A stretch of 64,000 nucleotides of DNA from Pararhizobium_B sp963760965 (GTDB lineage Bacteria > Pseudomonadota > Alphaproteobacteria > Rhizobiales > Rhizobiaceae): contig CAVXEW010000002.1 in the NCBI GenBank assembly GCA_963760965.1, positions 310,001 through 374,000 of the forward strand, written 5' to 3'. A program made the translations under genes and the position numbers. The notes below the pieces were generated by a model, which saw only the letters and a list, made by a program, of their open reading frames with translations, was not told where the DNA came from and ran no database searches. The number at the start of each line of letters is the position of its first letter. Positions within the stretch are counted from its first letter, which is position 1. Shown piece by piece: positions 35,216-43,184 of the stretch.

Positions 35216-35232
35216 GCCGCCCCACGGGCGGC
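35216..35232 (-). terminator. Terminator-like hairpin in the argD leader
   Basis: On the minus strand GCCGCCC-GTG-GGGCGGC is followed by ATTTTAGTTTT. The stem is seven perfect G-C pairs and the T-rich tail follows it. It lies between the argD promoter (35242-35270) and the start codon at 35122, so it could attenuate the argD-argF transcript. No leader peptide was identified. Confidence 0.45.
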
Positions 35233-35241
35233 TTTGGCGGC

Positions 35242-35270
35242 AATATTGTCATTTCCCGCAGGGATGTCAA
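35242..35270 (-). promoter_or_regulatory. Promoter of argD-argF
   Basis: Minus-strand TTGACA (35270-35265), exactly 17 bases, AATATT (35247-35242). The predicted transcript starts near 35235, immediately before the hairpin at 35216-35232. Confidence 0.6.
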
Positions 35271-35382
35271 CAAATGCCGGTTTCTCGGGGGATCGCGCCG
35301 GCCGGGCGGCTCGCGCGGCACGTCGCCGGCGACGCGCGAGGTGTTGCAGATCGGCCAGCAAGTTGGGGAAAACCGAGAAAAG

Positions 35383-35419
35383 GAATCAATGCGATTCGGC
35401 GGACTCTTGTCACGGAGTC
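35383..35419. promoter_or_regulatory. Cluster of four GANTC (CcrM) sites before gcrA
   Basis: GAATC (35383-35387), GATTC (35393-35397), GACTC (35402-35406) and GAGTC (35415-35419) lie within 37 bp, all four sequence variants of GANTC. A fifth, GATTC, lies at 35529-35533. GANTC is the target of the alphaproteobacterial cell-cycle methyltransferase CcrM, and GcrA acts at methylated GANTC promoters. The cluster overlaps the -35 and spacer of the promoter at 35407-35435. Confidence 0.7.
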
Positions 35420-35435
35420 AAGCGCCCATTAACCT
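35407..35435 (+). promoter_or_regulatory. Putative promoter of gcrA with CtrA half-site
   Basis: TTGTCA (35407-35412), 17 bases, TAACCT (35430-35435). The -10 overlaps TTAACC (35429-35434), a CtrA half-site, and two GANTC sites touch the -35 and spacer. About 135 bases of leader follow before the gcrA start. The stretch 35123-35570 holds no protein gene. Confidence 0.5.
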
Positions 35436-35570
35436 CCGTGCAATCGAACTAGACTGCATGCGGCGGACCTAGTCACTGAAAAAAGTAGATGCGTTCCAGC
35501 TCCGGGCTCGCCCGGCGCCACGGTGAAGGATTCGCCTCCCGAAGAGCGCAGAAGCAGACGAGGACAGGCG

Positions 35571-36098
35571 ATGAACGCAATGAACTGGACGGAAGAGCGC
35601 GTCGAGAAGCTGAAGAAGCTCTGGGCCGACGGACTGAGTGCCAGCCAGATCGCGGCGCAGCTCGGCGGGGTGAGCCGCAACGCCGTGATCGGCAAGGTCC
35701 ACCGGCTGAGCCTGCCCGGCCGCGCCAAGTCCGGCGGGTCGAGTTCGGCACCGCGCGCCAAGCGCACGACCTCCGCACCCCGCGCACCGAACTATGCCAG
35801 CCGTGCGGCGGTGCGGACGGTAGCACGCAGCACCGGCGCCACGGCGCTGAAGCAGGAGGAGTCCGCGGACGCCATGCAGGCGGTCGATCCAAGGCCGATC
35901 CAGGACGTCGTGGTGCCCATTTCCCGGCACCTTGTCCTGACGGAACTTACCGAGCGCACGTGCAAGTGGCCGATCGGCGACCCGCTGCACGACGACTTCC
36001 ATTTCTGCGGCAACGATTCCGGCGAGAACACGCCCTACTGCAAGTATCACGCCCGGCTCGCCTTCCAGCCTTCCGCCGAAAGGCGCCGCGCCAGATAG
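35571..36098 (+). CDS. gcrA: Cell-cycle regulator GcrA
   Basis: A 175-residue DNA-associated regulator. The N-terminal MNWTEERVEKLKKLWADGLSASQIAAQLGG... HTH, about residues 4-47 and ending GVSRNAVIGKVHRLSLPGR, is the GcrA signature. A basic Ala/Thr-rich linker and the C-terminal block TCKWPIGDPLHDDFHFCGN to YCKYHARLA, which contacts sigma-70, follow. GcrA works with CcrM methylation to drive cell-cycle genes. Starts at 35571 and 35580 are both possible; AGGACAGG favours either. Confidence 0.95.
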   Translation: MNAMNWTEERVEKLKKLWADGLSASQIAAQLGGVSRNAVIGKVHRLSLPGRAKSGGSSSAPRAKRTTSAPRAPNYASRAAVRTVARSTGATALKQEESADAMQAVDPRPIQDVVVPISRHLVLTELTERTCKWPIGDPLHDDFHFCGNDSGENTPYCKYHARLAFQPSAERRRAR

Positions 36099-36101
36099 GC
36101 G

Positions 36102-36929
36102 CTAGAGCGACGGCCGGATGGCCCAGAGCTCGGGGAAAAGCACGACGTCCAGCATGCGCCGCAGGTAGGCGACACCCGAGGTTCCGCCGGTGCCGCGCTT
36201 CAGCCCGATGATGCGCTCGACCGTGGTGACGTGGTTGAACCGCCATCGGCGGAAGTAGTCCTCGAAATCGACGAGCTTCTCGGCGAGTTCGTAGAGTTGC
36301 CAGTGACGGGCGGGATCGCGATAAACCGCCAGCCACGCGGCGCAAACCGCCTCCGACCGCTCGTGGGTCTGGCGCCAGTCGCGCCCGTCGGCGCCGCCAA
36401 GATCGAAGCCGGCGCGCGCCAGCGCCAGCAGCGCTTCGTCGTAGAGGCTCGGCCGCGAAAGGATATCTTCCAGACGTGCCTGATCGTCGGGCCGATGAGC
36501 GTGCGGCTTCAGCATCGCGAGATTGCGATTGCCGGCAAGGTATTCGATTTCCCGGTACTGGAGCGACTGGAAGCCCGAGGACAGGCCCAGTTCGTCGCGA
36601 AAGGCGGAATATTCGCTCGGCGTCATCGTCCGCAGCACGTCCCAGGCCGCGTTCAGCTGCTCGAATATTCGTGCGACGCGGGTCAGCATCTTGAAGGCAG
36701 GCCGGAAGCGCGCCTCCCGAATGGCCGCAAGCGCGGCACGCAGCTCGTGAATGGCAAGTTTCATCCATAGTTCCGAGGTCTGATGCTGGATGACGAAAAG
36801 CATCTCGTCATGGGCGTCCGACAGAGGTCGCTGCGCGCCGAGCAGCGTGTCGAGATGCAGATAGTCGCCATACGACATGCGGCCGCGAAAGTCGGTCTCG
36901 GCGCCGTCGTCCTGCGGATCCCCGGTCAT
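36102..36929 (-). CDS. kynA: Tryptophan 2,3-dioxygenase
   Basis: A 275-residue haem enzyme opening the indole ring of tryptophan to N-formylkynurenine. MSYGDYLHLDTLLGAQ, FVIQHQTSELWMKLAIHEL (including the distal histidine and substrate-contact residues), GFQSLQYREIEYLAGNRN and the proximal-histidine region RFNHVTTVERIIGLKRGTGGTSGV are all present. The start at 36929 is placed seven bases after GGAGG. It is convergent with gcrA, three bases apart. No other kynurenine-pathway gene is in the window. Confidence 0.93.
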   Translation of the reverse strand: MTGDPQDDGAETDFRGRMSYGDYLHLDTLLGAQRPLSDAHDEMLFVIQHQTSELWMKLAIHELRAALAAIREARFRPAFKMLTRVARIFEQLNAAWDVLRTMTPSEYSAFRDELGLSSGFQSLQYREIEYLAGNRNLAMLKPHAHRPDDQARLEDILSRPSLYDEALLALARAGFDLGGADGRDWRQTHERSEAVCAAWLAVYRDPARHWQLYELAEKLVDFEDYFRRWRFNHVTTVERIIGLKRGTGGTSGVAYLRRMLDVVLFPELWAIRPSL

Positions 36930-37026
36930 CGCCATCCCTCCCGGATTCAGTTGGCCTGGCAAGCCGGGCCATATCGCCAGAAGCACCCCGGAAGAGCAAG
37001 ACGCAAGAAGAGCCGGCGAGGGTGGG

Positions 37027-37716
37027 TCAGCTCTCCAGCGCGTAGCCGGCACCGCGGACGGTGCGGATGACGTCGCGGCCACCCGCCGCGTTCAGCGCCT
37101 TGCGCAAGCGGCCGACATGGACGTCGACGGTGCGCTCGTCGACATAAATGTCGTGTCCCCAGACCCCGTCGAGCAGTTGCGAACGCGAGAAGACCCGGCC
37201 CGGCGACGTCATCAGGAATTCGAGCAGGCGGAATTCCGTCGGCCCCAGGCGGACTTCGCGTCCCTTCCGGTAGACGCGATGGGTCGTCCGGTCCAGTTCG
37301 ACGTCGCCGCACTTCAGGAGCGTGGATATGATCTCGGGCTTGGCGCGGCGCAGCATGGCGCGCACGCGCGCCATGAGTTCGGGCGTAGAGAACGGCTTGA
37401 CCACGTAGTCGTCGGCGCCGGTCGCCAGCCCGCGCACCATCTCGCTTTCCTCGCCACGCGCCGTCAGCATGATGATCGGAAGGCGCTCGGTCTCGGCCCT
37501 CATGCGCAGGCGACGGCACAGCTCCATTCCGGAGAGGCCGGGCAGCATCCAGTCGAGGATCAGCAGGTCCGGTACGACCTCCTGAAGCCGGATATCCGCC
37601 TCGTCGCCACGCATCACGACGTCGACCGCGTAGCCCTGGGATTCGAGGTTGTAGCGAAGAAGGACGCCGAGAGCCTCCTCGTCCTCGACAACCGTGATGC
37701 GCGCCGACATGACCAT
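37027..37716 (-). CDS. phoB: Phosphate-regulon response regulator PhoB
   Basis: A 229-residue OmpR-family regulator. The phospho-acceptor is D55 in LLILDWMLPG, with the acidic pocket EDE at 11-13 and the conserved lysine in VVKPF. The C-terminal winged helix (about 130-229) includes FRLLEFLMTSPGRVFSRSQLLDGVWG and RTVDVHVGRLRKAL, the PhoB recognition region. It follows phoU by ten bases in the order phoR-phoU-phoB. Confidence 0.93.
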   Translation of the reverse strand: MVMSARITVVEDEEALGVLLRYNLESQGYAVDVVMRGDEADIRLQEVVPDLLILDWMLPGLSGMELCRRLRMRAETERLPIIMLTARGEESEMVRGLATGADDYVVKPFSTPELMARVRAMLRRAKPEIISTLLKCGDVELDRTTHRVYRKGREVRLGPTEFRLLEFLMTSPGRVFSRSQLLDGVWGHDIYVDERTVDVHVGRLRKALNAAGGRDVIRTVRGAGYALES

Positions 37717-37726
37717 AGCGGTTCAA

Positions 37727-38439
37727 TCAGCCCTGCACTGCCCCGACGCTCGGCGTCTCGTCCTCCTTCGGACGCTCCGAAGCGAGCTGCGAGCCGGTCG
37801 CCATGTAATAGACCGTTTCCGCGATATTCGTGGCGTGGTCACCGATGCGCTCGATGTTCTTGGCGCAGAAGAGCAAGTGCGTGCAACCCGTGATGTTTCG
37901 CGGGTCTTCCATCATGTAGGTCAGCAGTTCCCGGAACAGCGAGGTGTAAATGGCGTCGATCTCGTCATCGCGTTCGCGGATCGATGTGGCGAGATCGGCC
38001 GAACGGGACGAATAGGCGTCCAGCACCTCCTTGAGCTGGGTGAGCGCGAGCTCGGCGAGGTGTTCCAGTCCGCGCACGAGCTTCCTCGGCTGCGTCATGG
38101 CCTGCACCGCGATGACACGCTTTGCGATGTTCTTCCCGAGATCGCCGACGCGCTCCAGGTCGGAGGCAATGCGGATCGAGCCGATGATCTCGCGCAGGTC
38201 GGAGGCCATCGGCTGGCGCTTGGCGATCACGACGACGGCGCGCTCGTCGATCTGCCGCTCGGCCTCGTCGAGCTGCTTGTCGGTCGCGATGACCTTCTCG
38301 GCCAGGTCCAGGTCGCCGTTCGTCAGTGCCGTGACCGAATCGGCAACCATGCGCTCGGCAATCCGCCCATCTCCGAGATGCGGCGCACAAGAAACTTCAG
38401 TTCTTCGTCGAATGACGAAACAGTGTGAGACTGAGGCAT
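37727..38439 (-). pseudogene. phoU: Phosphate transport regulator PhoU, frameshifted
   Basis: The two-repeat all-helical PhoU protein links the Pst transporter to PhoR. The first 26 codons (MPQSHTVSSFDEELKFL, then RRISEMGG) are in one frame; the remainder, from IAERMVADSVTALTNGDLDL, is in the next. One base is missing near 38360-38367, in a GGCGG run. Conserved acidic metal-binding patches (ERVGDLGKNIAKR and ERIGDHATNIAE) are intact. The start at 38439 follows AAGGACAGGG. Either an assembly indel or loss of phosphate control. Confidence 0.87.
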
Positions 38440-38540
38440 CGGTCCCTGTCCTTTCATTGGCGGCCGACTTGTCGCGCAGCATGGCGCGAGGGGGCCGCGG
38501 ATGGAATCCCGCTCTCTCGGGGCCCTTCTATTTCGTGGCG

Positions 38541-38558
38541 GTTACACGATTATGACAA
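38541..38558 (-). promoter_or_regulatory. Weak Pho-box-like repeat before phoU
   Basis: Minus strand TTGTCAT-AATC-GTGTAAC has the 7-4-7 spacing of a PhoB box (CTGTCAT repeats). The first half matches six of seven bases, the second only four. It lies 102 bases before phoU. Confidence 0.3.
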
Positions 38559-38607
38559 CCCAAGTTCCGGTTTTCACTGCGCTATCCTAATCGCATGAGC
38601 AGCGGCA

Positions 38608-39891
38608 TCAAGCAGCGCTGAAGCGCGCGATGAAGACCGACCCCTTCTCCAGTTCCGAACGCACGATGAGACGGGCGCGGTGGCGCGTCAGGATATGCTT
38701 GACGATCGCGAGCCCGAGGCCCGTGCCCTTGTTCATGCGGCTGGTTTCGACGTTGACCCTGTAGAAGCGCTCCGTCAGCCGCGGTACGTGCTCGGCCGGA
38801 ATGCCCGGACCGTAGTCGCGCACGGAAACGTCGATCATCCCGGCGGGCGTATCGGAGCGACCGCCGGAACGCTCGACGGTGACGTCGACGAATTCCCCTG
38901 CCTGCCCGTACTTGCAGGCGTTCTCGACGAGGTTCTGGAAAACCTGGATCAGTTCGTCGCGCTCGCCGACGACCACGGCGGCAGCAGCCGGGGGCTCGAA
39001 GCGTATCGCGACGCCGAAGTCGGCGGCCAGCGGACGCAACGTGTCGCAGACGTGGGCGATGAGCGGCCCGAGGTCCACGCGGTCGGCTGGAGCGACGTGC
39101 GCGCGCAGTTCCAGGCGGGAAAGCGACATGAGATCCTCGACCAGCCTGCTCATGCGCTCGGCCTGCTCCAGCATGATGGCAAGGAACCTGTCGCGGGCTG
39201 CCGTGTCCTCCCGGGCGGGTCCCTGGAGGGTCTCGATGAAGCCGGTCAGAGAGGCCAGCGGCGTTCGAAGCTCATGGCTCGCGTTGGCCACGAAATCGGA
39301 GCGCATCCGGTCCATTCGCCGCGCCTCGGTGACATCCTGGAAGGTAAGGAGGAAGAAACCGTCGTTTCCGAGAGTTTCCGGCAGGCCGGCGAGGGGCGCG
39401 ATGCGCACGTTGTACCAGCGCTCGGACGGGATGCGGTCGGAATGCTCGATGGTGTTCGCCCGCCCCCCGGCAACGGCCTCGCGGACCATGTCGAGAATGC
39501 CGGGCGAGCGTATGCGCGAGGAAAGGTGATCGCCGTCCTGCACCGGGCCGAACAGGCCGACGGCTGCAGTATTCGCGTGGACCACCACGCTGTCTCGGTT
39601 GAGCAGGAAGGCCGGCAGGTCCAGCGCGTCGAGCATCGCCGTTCTCGAAACCTGCCAGCCGGCTGCCGCCTCGTCGATCCGGCGCTTGTCGGCGAGGCGC
39701 TCCAGCCGCGAGCGGCGGGGCAGCAGCGAGGCCGCAACCACTGCGGCGAGACCGCCGGCGGCGATGGCAGGCGCGGAGCATGAAACCGCGACGACGACCG
39801 CCACCACGAGGGAGGCCATGAGCGTGTAGCGCGCATCGCGCAGGCGGGCGGCCGCCCGCGCGACGAACCGCGCCCTGTCCTCGTCCGCCAT
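38608..39891 (-). CDS. phoR: Phosphate-regulon sensor histidine kinase PhoR
   Basis: A 427-residue membrane kinase. Two N-terminal hydrophobic segments (about 24-57) are followed by a PAS domain (about 88-190) and the kinase core. The autophosphorylated histidine is H206 in NASHELRTPL. The N box NLVENACKYG, G1 DYGPGIP and G2 GTGLGLAIVKH complete the ATPase. Gene order phoR-phoU-phoB identifies it. The pstSCAB genes that usually lie between phoR and phoU are absent; only 168 bp separate the two. Confidence 0.9.
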   Translation of the reverse strand: MADEDRARFVARAAARLRDARYTLMASLVVAVVVAVSCSAPAIAAGGLAAVVAASLLPRRSRLERLADKRRIDEAAAGWQVSRTAMLDALDLPAFLLNRDSVVVHANTAAVGLFGPVQDGDHLSSRIRSPGILDMVREAVAGGRANTIEHSDRIPSERWYNVRIAPLAGLPETLGNDGFFLLTFQDVTEARRMDRMRSDFVANASHELRTPLASLTGFIETLQGPAREDTAARDRFLAIMLEQAERMSRLVEDLMSLSRLELRAHVAPADRVDLGPLIAHVCDTLRPLAADFGVAIRFEPPAAAAVVVGERDELIQVFQNLVENACKYGQAGEFVDVTVERSGGRSDTPAGMIDVSVRDYGPGIPAEHVPRLTERFYRVNVETSRMNKGTGLGLAIVKHILTRHRARLIVRSELEKGSVFIARFSAA

Positions 39892-39976
39892 CAGCGCCTT
39901 TCCCCCGATTCCGGTCCGGCGCAGGCGGCACGCCGCCCCTCACGCTTCCCGGCCGGCGCATTTCCTGCCGCGACGG

Positions 39977-41161
39977 TCAGTTTCCATCTCGCAATCCGAC
40001 GGCGAAGAGGTCGATGGAACGGCCCTTCCCTTCGACGTCGGTGTTGAGGAGCAGGTACCCGGCCTTTCGCGGCGGTGCTCCCTTGCTGAAACCGAGCTTC
40101 ATGACGACGTCGGTCATCTCGGCAGCCACGTCAAACCGGCGGCGGCTGCAGTCGCCGAGCGCCGAGAAGGCGCACTCGATGGCGATCTGTGTCGGCCTGC
40201 CACCGACGGCGCGCACGTTCAGCGCTATCACGCTGGTCTTGCCGGCCATCCTGTCCATCAGGTCTGCCGGTACCCGGATGCGGAGGTCGCCGTCGGGCCC
40301 CGCAGTCGTCGACGTCAAGCGAAGCGCCCCTCCGCGCTCGTCCGTCACTTTCTCGACGTGGGCAGCGGGACCCGGCGAGACCTCGCCGCTCTTGCCCGGA
40401 GCGAAGATCGGCGTCCAGGCCTTGCCGAAGCTGTCCTCCGTCATAAGGCCCGGCGCCGCGCCGCTGGAGGCCGAGTCGAACTTGCGGAAGGAGCTCGCCC
40501 CGCCGCCCGCCGTGACCGTCGTGCCGAGAAGCCCGCTTGCATTCACGAACCACAGGGCGAGGGCGCCGAAGGCGATGACGGAAACCAGAAGGAAGATCGC
40601 CGACATCACTCGCGCCGCCGTCCGCGGACGGCGTCGTTCCCCTCTCTTGCGGCCAGCCTCCTTTCGCTCGTTCCTCCTGATCTCCTTCTTCGTCGGCCGG
40701 CGTTCTGCGCGCACCTCGGCCTGGAGGCCGTCGAAGGGATCAGCTGGCCTGGCGACTGGCTCCGGCGGCCCGGACGGCCGGCCGGCGTCCGGCACGGCCA
40801 TCCGGGCCGTCGGACTCCCGAAGGTGGCATCCGGAGGATCGATCGGTTCCATGGCGAAAGGCTCCACCGGATCGTCAGCGTCCGGATCGTCGGCGTGAGG
40901 CGGGAAAGCTCGCGGCTCGGGAGCGGCCGGCGCGTTCGCCGCCGGCGCGTCCTGCGCCACCTTCTCGGCCTCGATCCGCCGGACGAGTTCGTCGAAACGC
41001 CGGCGCTGCTCGTCCGCCGTTTCCCGGTCGAGATCCCGGTGTCGCGCAAGCCCGCTCTCCAGTGCCTGGCGCGCGGACTGGTAAACAAGCTCGCGCGCGG
41101 CGGCATCGCGCGCGCCGGCGCGATCTATCGCTTCGCGGATCGCTGCGTCCAAACCAGTCAC
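39977..41161 (-). CDS. Uncharacterised single-pass membrane protein
   Basis: A 394-residue protein when read from a GTG at 41161. The first ~75 residues are helical and charged, residues about 75-150 are Pro/Asp/Ala-rich and probably disordered, and a strongly basic stretch (KKEIRRNERKEAGRKRGERRR) precedes one membrane helix at about 185-206 (VMSAIFLLVSVIAFGALALWF). The last ~185 residues look like a periplasmic beta-rich domain. No known family is recognised. It lies 85 bp upstream of phoR on the same strand. An upstream ATG at 41359 is in frame but overlaps the divergent promoter region. Confidence 0.6.
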   Translation of the reverse strand: MTGLDAAIREAIDRAGARDAAARELVYQSARQALESGLARHRDLDRETADEQRRRFDELVRRIEAEKVAQDAPAANAPAAPEPRAFPPHADDPDADDPVEPFAMEPIDPPDATFGSPTARMAVPDAGRPSGPPEPVARPADPFDGLQAEVRAERRPTKKEIRRNERKEAGRKRGERRRPRTAARVMSAIFLLVSVIAFGALALWFVNASGLLGTTVTAGGGASSFRKFDSASSGAAPGLMTEDSFGKAWTPIFAPGKSGEVSPGPAAHVEKVTDERGGALRLTSTTAGPDGDLRIRVPADLMDRMAGKTSVIALNVRAVGGRPTQIAIECAFSALGDCSRRRFDVAAEMTDVVMKLGFSKGAPPRKAGYLLLNTDVEGKGRSIDLFAVGLRDGN

Positions 41162-41361
41162 GAATGTCCCCGTGTCTCTGCCAATCCGCACAATTTGACG
41201 CACACTCGGTACCGCCTGACAGGAAAATCCGCAAGTCTCGCCACGGCACCACCCGCGCTCCGGAGGCTGCCGATCCTCGCGGCACGCTCCTCGGACCGAT
41301 GCTTTGCGCTGACACGGCGGCGTGCTAACTGGAGTGAAATTCGCAACGATCACCCCCAATA

Positions 41362-42339
41362 ATGGGCGAACACATGCCGCTTCCGGATATTCTGAAGACC
41401 CGTTTGCGCCTGCCCGTCGTCGCGGCGCCGCTTTTCATCGTCTCGCACCCGCCGCTGGTCCTGGCGCAGTGCAAGGCGGGTGTCGTCGGATCGTTTCCTG
41501 CGCTGAACGCGCGGCCGGAAAGCCAGCTCGACGAATGGCTGGCGGAAATTACGGAGAACCTCGACGCCCACGACGCGGCACACCCGGATCGACCGGCCGC
41601 CCCCTTCGCGGTCAACCAGATCGTGCATCGCTCCAACGCCCGGCTGGACCACGACCTTCGCATGTGCGTCAAGTACAAGGTGCCGATCGTGATCTCCTCG
41701 CTCGGCGCCGTGCCGGAAGTGAACGACGCCGTTCACTCCTACGGCGGTATCGTGCTGCACGACATCATCAGCATCCGGCACGCCCATTCGGCGATCAACA
41801 AGGGCGCCGACGGGCTGATCGCGGTGGCCGCCGGCGCAGGCGGGCATGCCGGCCCGCTCTCCCCTTTTGCCCTCGTGCAGGAGATCCGCAGCTGGTTCGA
41901 CGGCCCCCTGCTGCTTTCCGGCGCAATCGCGACCGGCGACGCAATCCTCGCGGCCGAAGCCATGGGGGCGGATCTTGCCTATATCGGCTCGCCCTTCATC
42001 GCCACGCCGGAAGCGCGCGCCGTCGAAGAGTACAAGAAGATGATCGTGGAGGGCGCGGCGGGCGACATCGTCTATTCGAACTATTTTACCGGCATCCACG
42101 GGAACTATCTGAAGGCATCGATCAGCCGGGCCGGCATGGATCCGGACAATCTCCCGTCTGCCGACCCGTCCAAGATGAACTTCGACGGCGGGAGCTCGAA
42201 GGCCAAGGCCTGGAGAGACATCTGGGGCGCGGGCCAGGGTATCGGTGCGGTACGGAAGACGGCACCGGTTTCCGAACTGATCGGACGCCTCGAGCAGGAA
42301 TACGTCGCGGCACGTGAACGGCTGTGCCGGCAACCATAG
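41362..42339 (+). CDS. NAD(P)H-dependent flavin oxidoreductase / nitronate monooxygenase
   Basis: A 325-residue FMN-dependent TIM-barrel enzyme of the 2-nitropropane dioxygenase family. LPVVAAPLFIVSHPPLVLAQCKAG forms the N-terminal FMN loop, GADGLIAVAAGAGGHAG contains the catalytic-type histidine region, and GPLLLSGAIATGDAILAAEAMGADLAYIGSPF is the phosphate-binding block. It may oxidise nitronates or act as an enoyl reductase-like flavoprotein. MPLPD at 41374 is an alternative start. Divergent from 39977-41161. Confidence 0.85.
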   Translation: MGEHMPLPDILKTRLRLPVVAAPLFIVSHPPLVLAQCKAGVVGSFPALNARPESQLDEWLAEITENLDAHDAAHPDRPAAPFAVNQIVHRSNARLDHDLRMCVKYKVPIVISSLGAVPEVNDAVHSYGGIVLHDIISIRHAHSAINKGADGLIAVAAGAGGHAGPLSPFALVQEIRSWFDGPLLLSGAIATGDAILAAEAMGADLAYIGSPFIATPEARAVEEYKKMIVEGAAGDIVYSNYFTGIHGNYLKASISRAGMDPDNLPSADPSKMNFDGGSSKAKAWRDIWGAGQGIGAVRKTAPVSELIGRLEQEYVAARERLCRQP

Positions 42340-42383
42340 CCGGGATGTGTCCGGAAAGCGGTCCAACAATTTCCCGAATTGGC

Positions 42384-42412
42384 TTGAAATGCACCGCCGA
42401 TGCCTGTATCAG
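42384..42412 (+). promoter_or_regulatory. Promoter of tRNA-Thr
   Basis: TTGAAA (42384-42389), a 17-base spacer, TATCAG (42407-42412), ending 36 bases before the tRNA 5' end. Confidence 0.5.
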
Positions 42413-42448
42413 CGCCTTCGTCCGGTGCGCGGATGGCGCCCGAGACCT

Positions 42449-42524
42449 GCCGCTTTAGCTCAGTTGGTAGAGCACATCATTCGTAATGATGGGGTCGCGT
42501 GTTCGAGTCACGCAAGCGGCACCA
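42449..42524 (+). tRNA. tRNA-Thr (CGT)
   Basis: A 76-base cloverleaf: acceptor GCCGCTT/AAGCGGC, D arm, anticodon stem CATCA/TGATG with loop TTCGTAA (anticodon CGT), T arm GCGTG-TTCGAGT-CACGC, and an encoded CCA. Confidence 0.96.
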
Positions 42525-42624
42525 TTCCCTCACGCCCGCACTGATGGGAATGCCCGCGACCTGAGCGTAGCTAGGTAGCGCACCGATGCGGAAAACCGGC
42601 TTGGCCCGCATTCGTACCTGAGGT

Positions 42625-42870
42625 TCAGCCCCGGTCCGGATCGTCGATGATCCCCAGCCCGGGCACGACGGCCCGCCTCAGAAGTGCATCGACACGCATC
42701 TTGACGGTCTTCTTCCTTGCCGCCGCAGCGTCCGAGCCCAGCCCCCAGCGATCGCAATCACCCGCGTAGGCCCACAAGGCATCGGCATGCGAATCCAGCG
42801 TCTCCGCCGAAGCCTCATGGCTTTCGGCGTGGAGCGCCCCACGGCCCGGATCACGTCTCTCTGTACCCAT
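42625..42870 (-). CDS. Small hypothetical protein
   Basis: A possible 81-residue protein (MGTERRDPGR to IIDDPDRG) with alternating Ala/Asp helical stretches and a basic KKTVKMRVDALLRR segment. No family is recognised and no good ribosome site precedes the ATG. The codon third-position GC is in line with neighbours, which is the main support. It could also be a chance frame. Confidence 0.4.
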   Translation of the reverse strand: MGTERRDPGRGALHAESHEASAETLDSHADALWAYAGDCDRWGLGSDAAAARKKTVKMRVDALLRRAVVPGLGIIDDPDRG

Positions 42871-43075
42871 GAACGGACCATAGGGAGGTCGTCCCGCCAG
42901 GTCATCAGCCCAGCAGGAAATAGCCGGGGAAAAGGACAAAAAGCTGTGGATTAACCATGAGCAGGTCGGAGGGGAAAAATGGAGCCGCGGCTCTCTGTTC
43001 AAGCCTTCGGCCTGAACCGGGGCGGCAGCCGGCAACCCCTTAAAAGGAGGTTGACAAGGCGTCCAAAGGTAGCTG

Positions 43076-43104
43076 TTGACGGCTATCTTAACCAATTCTT
43101 AATA
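43076..43104 (+). promoter_or_regulatory. Promoter with overlapping CtrA box
   Basis: TTGACG (43076-43081), a 17-base spacer and TTAATA (43099-43104). The spacer and -10 are covered by TTAA-N7-TTAA at 43088-43102 (TTAACCAATTCTTAA), the CtrA recognition pattern. Another half-site, TTAACC, is at 42951-42956. The stretch 42871-43184 holds no gene, is unusually A+T-rich near its right end, and drives the gene at 43185. Confidence 0.6.
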
Positions 43105-43184
43105 AACGATTGGCGCTCAAGCCAACGTTTAGTTATTGGTTCTGAAATAGTTTCCTACGAGGCACGATTGTTGGAGTAAGTCTA

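Noticed and set aside
41350..42369. A 339-codon open frame on the minus strand opposite the flavin oxidoreductase, and similar long antisense frames (for example 46984-48585 opposite pgi, 54-kb region opposite doeA)
   Set aside because: At this GC content long antisense frames are common. None shows family motifs, and the opposite strand has a clear gene.
42945..42953. DnaA box (TGTGGATTA)
   Set aside because: It differs from TGTGGATAA and is single; no cluster or AT-rich unwinding region to suggest an origin.
42625..43095. A 156-residue protein starting at 43095
   Set aside because: The upstream extension would cover the promoter region of the gene at 43185 and has no ribosome site; only the shorter version is listed, with low confidence.
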